This document shows positions 31,753 through 39,041 of a stretch of DNA of 64,000 nucleotides, one piece after another. This DNA comes from JAPLST01 sp964397565 (GTDB lineage Bacteria; Auribacterota; UBA3054; JAPLST01), in assembly GCA_964397565.1 (NCBI GenBank), contig CAYNJC010000018.1, forward strand, positions 1-64,000, in the 5' to 3' direction. Position 1 is the first letter of the stretch; each line of letters opens with the position of its first letter. The notes beneath the pieces are model-generated. The model worked only from the letters and a program-made list of their open reading frames with translations, did no database searches and was not told where the DNA came from. Made by a program: the position numbers and the translations under genes.

Positions 31753-34700
31753 ATATCACTATGCATCGCTCGCTGCTTGTCTGTGCGCTCACTCTCGCTG
31801 CCGCTCTGCGTGCAGAGGATGTCTCTGTCACCCTGCCGTTCACACCGGATGACTGCGCCTTTACCCACACGCCCGCCGGCATACAACTGACGCTGCGCGC
31901 TGGTGTGCTCCCACCCGGGCCCGCAGGCGAACCATGGCTGCCGGCGCGCGACGTGATGATCCTCGTGCCCAGCGGCGCGCGCGTCACCGCCCTCGAAGTC
32001 ACGGCCGCGCAGGAGCGCATCATTCAGCGCGACATTCTGCTCGCGCCGCGTCAGCCCGAAGCGCCGCTGAGCAAGGCCCGCCCGGCCTTCGTCCCCGCCG
32101 ATCCCGCGATCTACGCCGGCGCCACGCCGCTGCCCGTCGCGCATGCCGAACTCACCGGCGTGCATACCATGCGCGGTTTTACCTATGCGTCGGTGCGCGT
32201 CTGGCCGTTGCGCTACACGCCCGCGCAGCGCACGCTAACGCTGACTGAAACCATCACGCTGCGCCTGTCCTGTGTGCGGCCGTATACACCCACAATCCTG
32301 CCTGCGGGCAGGGTTGTTAACAATCGACATTTTTTGTCGTTTGTGCGCGACCAGGTGGTCAATCCCGCCGCGCTTGACCTTGAAACCTATGCGCCGCGCC
32401 GCGCCGCGCTGGCCGGCCCTTCCAATGACTATCTCATTATCACCGCCAATGCCTTGACCGGCGCCTTTGCCACCCTCGCGCAGCAACGCACAACCTTCAG
32501 TGGCATGGCCTGCGCGATCGAGACGACTGAACGCATCGCCGGCGCCTTTGCCGGCCGCGACCTGCAAGAAAAAATCCGCGCTTGCATCCAGTCCTATGTT
32601 CAAACCAAGGGCACGCTCTTCGTCGTCCTCGGCGGTGATGACACGATCGTGCCGGATCGCAACACGCATGTCTTCATCGGCGTTTACAACGAACCGGCCA
32701 TGCCCACCGATTTGTACTACAGCGGACTCGACGGCACCTGGGATGACTGCAACACCAACAACATCTTTGGCGAAGCCGATGTGGACGGCAACAACGCTCA
32801 CGATGAAGGCGATCTCGCGCCGGATGTCTTTGTCGGTCGCATTCCCGTCCGCACCGCAGCGCAGGCGCGCGACTACATTGACAAGGTGTGCGCCTTCGAG
32901 TCGCAGCCGCCCACCACCGTGGCTTTGCGCATGCTGGTCGGCGGCGTCAGCTTGTGGGACGCCTACAGCGGCAGCGACCGCCCGGTTGATGCGCTGAATG
33001 ATGGCCTGCCACAATTCCAGGCACATGCGCCCGTCACGGACGCCGAAATGTGGGGCCGGCGCATGTATCGCGATGGTGTTCAGCCATTCTGGCAGGCCAT
33101 GCCGCCGTGTTGTTTCTTCGACAGCATCACGTCATGGGACGGCGGCACCGCCGGCGGCTATCCACTCTCCAAAGTCAATTTTGTTGCGCGGCTCAATGAG
33201 GGCTGGCAACTGTGTTCCTTTGACACCCATGGTAGTCCCGATGGCTGGTCACTCGAAAGCGATTGGTTCAGCGCCGCCGATGCCGCCGCGTTGACCAATG
33301 CCCCGCGCCTGATTTATACCATGGCCTGCAACACCGGCGCCTTTGACACCGATGAGCCCTGCCTCAGCGAGGCCTTCCTGCGCAATCCCAAGGGCGCGCT
33401 CGTCTATCTCGGCTGCAGCCGCTATGGCTGGGGTGGCCCCGACGATCCACCCGCCAGCCCGGTCACCTTCGGCGGCAGCTCGAGCGCCTATGAAATGGAA
33501 TTCCACCGCCAACTGTTTTCCGTGCGGCGCACGACGCTGGGCGAGGCCTTCGCCTGGCACAAAGCCGCAAAAGCATCCGCTTGCGGCGATAATTATGCCT
33601 ATCGCTGGGTGCAGTTCGGCCTCAACTTCCAAGGCGATCCCGCCCTCCGCCTGCCGCTCGATGTTGGTGTGCATTTCGACGGGCTCGATCCCGCAACGCC
33701 GCTCGATGCCACGCACGCGCCGGGTACCCAAACGCCGCTGGCGTTCTGGCTGAAAAACGAAGACTTGGTCACGCACGCGGCGACGGTGACGCTGGCGACC
33801 AGCACCGCCGCGATCACCCTGGATCCCACCACGCTGGTGTTCAGCGCGATTGCCGGCGGCGCACGGGTCAGTAATGCCGCGCCCGTCACGCTCAGCATCG
33901 CGTCAGATTGCGCGGCGGGCGCCGCTCAGCTTGCACTGGTCTGCGCCAGTGGCGCCGGCGCGCGCACGGCCATGCTGGCGCTGGTGGTCGCGCCGCAACC
34001 GGCCGTCGGGCTAACTGATACTAATATAGTATTAGTTTGCCCGCCCGGCGCCTGCGTCACTGCCACACTCGCCCTCGCCAATGCCGGCAGCGCGCCACTC
34101 TCCTGGCAGTGCGCCGCCGGCAGCAATTATTGTTGGCGCGACTCACGTATGCCCGGCGGTCCGGCTTTCGCTTGGATTCCCGTCGCGCCCGACGCAACCC
34201 GCATCCTGGTGGGCGACGACGATGTCGCCGCGCCGGTCGCGCTCCCGCTGCCGTTCTATTTTTACGGCCGGCGCTGCACGAATGTCTACATCGGCTCGAA
34301 CGGCGCACTCGGCTTTGCGCCCGGCTTTTTGGATGGCAACAACCAGGCCCTGCCGTGCTTGCCGTTTAATGGCTTCGGTCCGATGCTCGCCCCGCTCTGG
34401 GATGACCTCGATCCTGGCAGTGCCGGCGCCATCTGGTTGCAATCGTCGAGCACCCAGCTTGTCGTCAGTTTCGTCGGCGTGCCGCGCCTTGATTACGCGG
34501 CCCAGCAACAAACCTTTCAGGCGGTGCTCGAGGCCGACGGCCGCATGCGCCTGCACTATCTCGACTTGCGCGGGAATCTCAGCAATGCGACCATTGGCGT
34601 GCAGGAAGCGCATGCCGGCCGCACGCTGCAAATCGCGTACAACACGCCGTATCTGACGAATGCTCTGGCGGTCGAACTTGCGCCGCCCGCGCTGCCCGCC

Positions 34701-34961
34701 TGGCTGGCGCTCGCGCAAACCCACGGCACGGTGGACGCTGGATCCACCGCCACGCTGCAGCTCGTTGTCTGCGCGGCGGCGCTCACCAATGACTATGAGC
34801 ACACGACCCTCTATCTCTGGCACAACGATGCGCAGCAGGCCAACTGCACGCCGCTCAGCGTGACCGTGGTGCTGCCCGAGCCAGCGGTAGTTGTGTGCCT
34901 CGGCTGGCTGATGGCCGGCGTGTGCGTCCGGCGGCGTGCAATCCGCAACAAATGTTACTAA
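31749..34961 (+). CDS. Gingipain-like C25 cysteine peptidase, full-length, PEP-CTERM tail
   Basis: 1070 residues: signal peptide (LLVCALTLAAALRA), a C25 propeptide-like region (about 25-210), the protease domain (about 220-600) and two beta domains, then LPEPAVVVCLGWLMAGVCVRR as a PEP-CTERM-type anchor. The dyad is H494 in CSFDTHGSPDGWS and C527 in YTMACNTGAFD. The acidic loop DVDGNNAHDEGDLAPDVFVGRIP is the typical C25 calcium-site segment. It is exported and probably exosortase-processed. The stop TAA is formed by the left terminal repeat of an inserted TIR element, so the tail NKCY may be partly acquired. Confidence 0.9.
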   Translation: MNITMHRSLLVCALTLAAALRAEDVSVTLPFTPDDCAFTHTPAGIQLTLRAGVLPPGPAGEPWLPARDVMILVPSGARVTALEVTAAQERIIQRDILLAPRQPEAPLSKARPAFVPADPAIYAGATPLPVAHAELTGVHTMRGFTYASVRVWPLRYTPAQRTLTLTETITLRLSCVRPYTPTILPAGRVVNNRHFLSFVRDQVVNPAALDLETYAPRRAALAGPSNDYLIITANALTGAFATLAQQRTTFSGMACAIETTERIAGAFAGRDLQEKIRACIQSYVQTKGTLFVVLGGDDTIVPDRNTHVFIGVYNEPAMPTDLYYSGLDGTWDDCNTNNIFGEADVDGNNAHDEGDLAPDVFVGRIPVRTAAQARDYIDKVCAFESQPPTTVALRMLVGGVSLWDAYSGSDRPVDALNDGLPQFQAHAPVTDAEMWGRRMYRDGVQPFWQAMPPCCFFDSITSWDGGTAGGYPLSKVNFVARLNEGWQLCSFDTHGSPDGWSLESDWFSAADAAALTNAPRLIYTMACNTGAFDTDEPCLSEAFLRNPKGALVYLGCSRYGWGGPDDPPASPVTFGGSSSAYEMEFHRQLFSVRRTTLGEAFAWHKAAKASACGDNYAYRWVQFGLNFQGDPALRLPLDVGVHFDGLDPATPLDATHAPGTQTPLAFWLKNEDLVTHAATVTLATSTAAITLDPTTLVFSAIAGGARVSNAAPVTLSIASDCAAGAAQLALVCASGAGARTAMLALVVAPQPAVGLTDTNIVLVCPPGACVTATLALANAGSAPLSWQCAAGSNYCWRDSRMPGGPAFAWIPVAPDATRILVGDDDVAAPVALPLPFYFYGRRCTNVYIGSNGALGFAPGFLDGNNQALPCLPFNGFGPMLAPLWDDLDPGSAGAIWLQSSSTQLVVSFVGVPRLDYAAQQQTFQAVLEADGRMRLHYLDLRGNLSNATIGVQEAHAGRTLQIAYNTPYLTNALAVELAPPALPAWLALAQTHGTVDAGSTATLQLVVCAAALTNDYEHTTLYLWHNDAQQANCTPLSVTVVLPEPAVVVCLGWLMAGVCVRRRAIRNKCY

Positions 34962-35138
34962 TGAAAGCACTTACTTGTTGTCATGCCAGTTGTGGCCGCG
35001 GGCGCCTGCTTGGAGCTGCTTGGAGTCCCGCCAACGGCGTGGATCCCGTCAACGGCGCGGATGACCGCGGCTGCAGAAGCCGCCCTCACCGCGGGCGGCT
35101 ACAAGGACGATGCAACGTGGAACGCGCTCTCATTAGTA
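34956..35138 (+). repeat. Complete TIR/REPIN element, long form
   Basis: A 183-bp element from TACTAATGA (34956) to TCATTAGTA (35130-35138), exact 9-bp terminal inverted repeats. It shares both arms with the copy at 23.8 kb. The centre has grown: a 10-bp unit CTGCTTGGAG occurs twice, then an 18-bp unit (CCCGYCAACGGCGYGGAT) twice, then the standard GCCGCCCTCACCGCGGGCGG hairpin and CTAC. The first base lies inside the gingipain stop-codon region. Confidence 0.85.
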
Positions 35139-35553
35139 GATGGAGCATCGTGGCAGCAAAAGGAATGGCATGACAATCGCGACATTATTCGTCTGCGTAG
35201 ATCTGGTGTGCCCTGCATATGCGCTCTTAAGGTGGTCAGCATCTCCTGCGCCGTGAGGGCGACGGCCAGGGCCGTCCACCGGCCTTCGATAGCCCGCGGC
35301 GATCATGGAGCCCTCCCCAACAGATACTGGTCCGCTCCTCCACCAGCCGCAGCCGCTTGCGCAGCAGGTCGCGCATGGCGCGCCATGCGGGCAAACACGC
35401 CTAAGCCGCCGGACACGTGCCCCTGCGTGCCATCTGGCCCATGATCGTTTGCGGGCGCCCCATCATACCACATGCAGCCGCAGCGGGCCCTTGTAAAGGG
35501 CGTTCCGCGTTTGTCATGGTGCGCGCTACACCGCCCGCCGTGCGGCGGCTACA
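35139..35553. other. Gene-free stretch with degenerate coding-like sequence and one REP hairpin
   Basis: No intact gene. Minus-strand positions near 35380-35300 read MRDLLRKRLRLVEERTSI, which recalls a segment of IS110-type transposases, but frames break on both sides. At 35535-35552 a CCGCCG/CGGCGG hairpin followed by CTAC is a lone REP unit just before the stop of the metallopeptidase gene. Confidence 0.4.
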
Positions 35554-38043
35554 TTACTGAATGCTGAGCGGCGCGCTGGGCGCGGATACGTTGCCCAGCT
35601 CATCCGTCTGGTACACGCGCAACATGAGCGGGCGCGCTAACGTGGCCACCGCCTGCACCGGCAGCAAATTTGTGCATGCGCCGCCCTGCGGCTGCCACGC
35701 CAGATGTGCCGCCGCCCAGCCAGTATGCTCGTAGTATTCCACTACGATGCGGTGCACACCCGGGGCCAAGGCGAGCGTGCCCGGCTTGTCTTTGGCCTCG
35801 TGAATACCCCAGTAGTCAATCAGCAGCGCGTCATCCACGAGCAATCTGCTGCCGTCATCGGTACCGAGGAAAAACGTGGCGGTGGTTGCGGACGGCAGTG
35901 ACAGATAGCCGGTCCAGCGCACACTGAAATTATCGGGTGTCACAATGCCGCGCAGCGGTGTGCCGTCTTCAAATTCGAAGTTAATCACGCGATCCAGGCG
36001 ATACATTACCGGATTTGTCCAGACTTCACTGTTGAAATACTCGCCGCGAAAGCCGGCCAGTGTCGGATCGAGCACAACATTCGTCACGCCCTGCTGACTG
36101 AGCCGCACGCTGGACAGTGCCAGCCATTCACCCGGCTGCGCTTCGCATTCCAACACGACCGTGGCACCCGGCTCGCCGGCCAACGTCAAGGTGACATCCG
36201 TCGCGGTGCCGGCCGCGCGGCGCATGGTCGGCGGCAAGGCCGCCGTGTCGACGGAGAGTGCAAACGGTCGCGAGGCCTGGCCTGCAGCCGTGCGCGCTAT
36301 CAAGGTGTTCAGGCTTGAAACAGGATCATGGCCGACGGTCACCCCGCTGAGCTGCACCCAGCCGGGGCCGCTGCGTTGGCCCAGCACGCGGCCCTTGTCG
36401 TCCAACACGCTGACCGGCGTGGCATGCCCGACACCTTCGATGCGCACAACCGGCGCGGTGGTCGCCTGTTGCGGCTGCGAATAGCGCAACGTCGGCAAAT
36501 CCGGCGCGCGCGGGTCTTTCTTCAAGACGGTGCTGACCATGGTCCACGGTGGCGTCATCAACACCCGCTCCTTTTCCGCCGCAAAGTCAAAGGCCAGATT
36601 GAAGGACACGCGCTGGCCGTCCAGCAGCGTCAGCGCCTGCGCACGATCTTCCGGAAACTCCTGCCCGCTGGTCACGCCGCGCACGCCCAGCCGCGCCGGC
36701 AGCGCCATCTCGACCACGACCCAGCCCGTCACATCCGTGCTCCAGACATACTGCGCGCCCGGCCACGCCGTCAGCGTGTTGTGCAGCTCCACCTGCGGCA
36801 CCTTGCCGTATGCGGCACGCCACAGATACGTGTCGCCGCCCACCCAGAAACCATTGTCGGCCGACGTGTCAATCTGCCCCTCCAGCGTAAATGCACGCGG
36901 GGCGCGCGCCACCACATACAGAGTTTCTTCATCCCAACAGGTGTACACCTGGCAAACTTCGCGCGCTTGGTTGGTGTTCGTCGCGGCGTACCAGCGGTAC
37001 AGCAGCGGCGTATACTCCGCCTCGATCACGCCATCCACCTGCGGCGCGCGCAGCGCATAGCCAAGCTGCGGCGCGATCGCCACGGTCGGCCACTGATCCA
37101 CGCCATCCGGCATGCCGTCGCCATCCGTGTCAGTATTGTGCGGGTCTGCGCCCAAGTAGATGTCCGCCGTGAACTCCTCAAGATCGCCCAACCCATCGCC
37201 ATCCGTATCGGGATTCAGCGGATCAGTGCCGAAGCGGCGCTCGTCCATCGGCAAGGCCGCGTCATCGTCGGCCAAGCCGTCGCCATCCGAATCCAGCGCC
37301 AAAAGCTGACTGCCGGTCGCGCCGGGGATTTGCAGATACTTGCGGAAATTGCGCAAGGTACAGGCTTCCCAATCCCAATGCTGCCCGCCGGGATTGACGA
37401 CCTGCCCCGGCTGCGCCTTCGGGCTCTCCGCACTATCGGTGTACGGATGGCCCATCAGAAACTCATCGAAGCCCGCGCCGCCGGCAATCGCATAGTCAAG
37501 CGCGTGCTGGAATTCATGCACAAAAATCCACGCCGTGTCGAAACCCGTGTTGGTGTCCGCGGACGGGAATGAATTCATTTGCCCGCCCATGCCGGGACCG
37601 CCAAACGCCGCGCCGGTCTTGTCGAAAATCACAAAGCCGCCCAAATTGCCGAGCAGACCCCGGCCCGTCGTAAACACGCCGTCAAATTGATTGTTGACAT
37701 AGCCGCGGCGCCGCAAGTCCGCCTCGATGTGCTCGTAGGTCCCGCCCTCATTGGACGGCGCAACCGTATCAATCGGCAGAAAGCTCATGGTCAGGTTCAA
37801 CTCCCCGCGCGTGTTGCGGAAATAAAACGTACGACCAATATTGATCGCGTTGACGATGCTCGCATATTCCGCATCACCCACGTAGTCGGGCGCGTTCGTC
37901 GCCCCGCGGTAGATCACCGCCAGCACGCGCAGATCTTTGATGGGTTTGTCGTGGTCATGCGCCACCACGTCCGGCCGCGCGGCCATGAGACAGCTGCACA
38001 GTGCCACTACGGTCAGGCTGCCACGACGAATGATTGTCTTCAT
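35554..38043 (-). CDS. Secreted multidomain protein: HExxH metallopeptidase-like, calcium repeats, CBM9-like and PA14 domains
   Basis: 829 residues. Signal peptide (about 10-30). A metallopeptidase-like domain carries VHEFQHALDY (HEFQH at 176-180). Three thrombospondin type-3-like calcium loops follow (DSDGDGLADDD, DTDGDGLGDLEEF, DTDGDGMPDGVD; about 255-325). A CBM9/DOMON-like module opens VDGVIEAEYTPLLYRW (about 340-500), an Ig-like region comes next, and a C-terminal PA14 domain has RGEYFNSEVW and DDGSRLLVDDALLIDYWG (about 665-800). This looks like an extracellular enzyme that binds glycans. Promoter and GGAG ribosome site are clear upstream. Confidence 0.82.
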   Translation of the reverse strand: MKTIIRRGSLTVVALCSCLMAARPDVVAHDHDKPIKDLRVLAVIYRGATNAPDYVGDAEYASIVNAINIGRTFYFRNTRGELNLTMSFLPIDTVAPSNEGGTYEHIEADLRRRGYVNNQFDGVFTTGRGLLGNLGGFVIFDKTGAAFGGPGMGGQMNSFPSADTNTGFDTAWIFVHEFQHALDYAIAGGAGFDEFLMGHPYTDSAESPKAQPGQVVNPGGQHWDWEACTLRNFRKYLQIPGATGSQLLALDSDGDGLADDDAALPMDERRFGTDPLNPDTDGDGLGDLEEFTADIYLGADPHNTDTDGDGMPDGVDQWPTVAIAPQLGYALRAPQVDGVIEAEYTPLLYRWYAATNTNQAREVCQVYTCWDEETLYVVARAPRAFTLEGQIDTSADNGFWVGGDTYLWRAAYGKVPQVELHNTLTAWPGAQYVWSTDVTGWVVVEMALPARLGVRGVTSGQEFPEDRAQALTLLDGQRVSFNLAFDFAAEKERVLMTPPWTMVSTVLKKDPRAPDLPTLRYSQPQQATTAPVVRIEGVGHATPVSVLDDKGRVLGQRSGPGWVQLSGVTVGHDPVSSLNTLIARTAAGQASRPFALSVDTAALPPTMRRAAGTATDVTLTLAGEPGATVVLECEAQPGEWLALSSVRLSQQGVTNVVLDPTLAGFRGEYFNSEVWTNPVMYRLDRVINFEFEDGTPLRGIVTPDNFSVRWTGYLSLPSATTATFFLGTDDGSRLLVDDALLIDYWGIHEAKDKPGTLALAPGVHRIVVEYYEHTGWAAAHLAWQPQGGACTNLLPVQAVATLARPLMLRVYQTDELGNVSAPSAPLSIQ

Positions 38044-38084
38044 AAACGCTCCTTGGTGTAATGAAATGGTTTCAGCATGAGTAT

Positions 38085-38113
38085 ATTATAGCAATCTTGC
38101 AACTAAAACACAA
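38085..38113 (-). promoter_or_regulatory. Promoter of the multidomain metallopeptidase gene
   Basis: Minus-strand TTGTGT (38108-38113), 17-bp spacer, TATAAT (38085-38090), about 40 bp upstream of the ATG. Confidence 0.7.
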
Positions 38114-38182
38114 CACGGCTGCTTATCAAACAAAAAAGCAGGCGCGCCCATCTTTCCAGCCATGGTGCGCCGCATACTTTGT

Positions 38183-38584
38183 TCAAGTCATGGCACGCAG
38201 TAACTCAGCCGGACTGCAGATGTGCACGGCCATGCGCGCGCTCACGGGATAGTGCTTGAGATTGCCCGTGACCAGTGCATCCGCGAGACCAGCCACGGCG
38301 GTTTCGAGAAACGGCATGTCATCCGCATCCGGCAGCGTTATCGGCAATGGTCTGGGCACAATCATCTCGCACTGTGCCCGCAAAAACTCACCCACTTCAG
38401 CGGCAAGGTTAGCGGCAATTGCAAGCCGCGGGCGGGCCATAACTTCCTCATACTCAAGTAACATGCGTTCATCCGCGATCAGCAGGAGCTCGCCTGCCAG
38501 CGCCAAGCGCACGACCGTGGCTGGCGTCCCGTGCGGCTGCAGCAGTCCGGAAATCAACACATTGGTGTCCAGAACGATTCTCAC
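38183..38584 (-). CDS. PIN-domain toxin (COG1569 type)
   Basis: A 133-residue PIN ribonuclease of the 'putative toxin component, PIN family' group. The acidic metal-site residues are visible in VLDTNVLISGLL (Asp), LEYEEVM (Glu), LPDADDMPFLETAVAG and ALVTGNLKHY. Such toxins cut RNA when their antitoxin is lost. The ATG overlaps the antitoxin stop by four bases, the normal gene order. Confidence 0.87.
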   Translation of the reverse strand: MRIVLDTNVLISGLLQPHGTPATVVRLALAGELLLIADERMLLEYEEVMARPRLAIAANLAAEVGEFLRAQCEMIVPRPLPITLPDADDMPFLETAVAGLADALVTGNLKHYPVSARMAVHICSPAELLRAMT

Positions 38585-38865
38585 CGCCGTGCCCGCCGCG
38601 CGGCCTTGATCTCGCGTGCGATCATGGCATCACTTACTTTGTGACGGCCATCCGCCAGCGCCTGACGATGAATGGCCTCCAGCGCGCGCAAGGCGCGCAC
38701 TCGTTTCATGGTCGCCAACATCTCATCAACCGAATCCGCGTTCACCGTCGTCATCACCGCAACCGGCTTGCCATTATTGGTAACCACAACATCCTTCTGA
38801 CGGGCAATCCGCCGCCACACTTCCGCAGACCGGATCCGGAATTCTTTGATGGGTATCAACGTCAT
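38581..38865 (-). CDS. Phd/YefM-type antitoxin
   Basis: A 94-residue antitoxin with the Phd/YefM N-terminal DNA-binding signature: MTLIPIKEFRIRSAEVWRRI followed by VVVTNNGKPVAVM. The basic, helical C-terminus (EIKAARRARR) would wrap the PIN toxin. It should repress its own promoter through the palindrome in the -35/-10 spacer upstream. Confidence 0.85.
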   Translation of the reverse strand: MTLIPIKEFRIRSAEVWRRIARQKDVVVTNNGKPVAVMTTVNADSVDEMLATMKRVRALRALEAIHRQALADGRHKVSDAMIAREIKAARRARR

Positions 38866-38898
38866 GGTGCATCCCTATGTGTTTTATTATTGCTTTTT

Positions 38899-38927
38899 AG
38901 TATACACTATAGTGATGGTGTTGTCAA
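38899..38927 (-). promoter_or_regulatory. Antitoxin promoter with palindromic operator
   Basis: Minus-strand TTGACA (38922-38927), 17-bp spacer, TATACT (38899-38904). The spacer contains the perfect palindrome CACTATAGTG (38905-38914) touching the -10 box, a likely autoregulatory operator. Confidence 0.75.
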
Positions 38928-39041
38928 CTGTCATTTTCGCAACTGCCATCCGCTCATTGCTGCCGCTGGACATTCGCGCACGTTTCTTGTATTATCGTTC
39001 TTGCGTTAGTATGCCAATACTGTAACCACGTTTGACTTGTT

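Noticed and set aside
35200..35430. IS110-like transposase remnant
   Set aside because: Only about 18 residues (MRDLLRKRLRLVEERTSI) look similar, frames are broken on both sides and no catalytic motif is visible.
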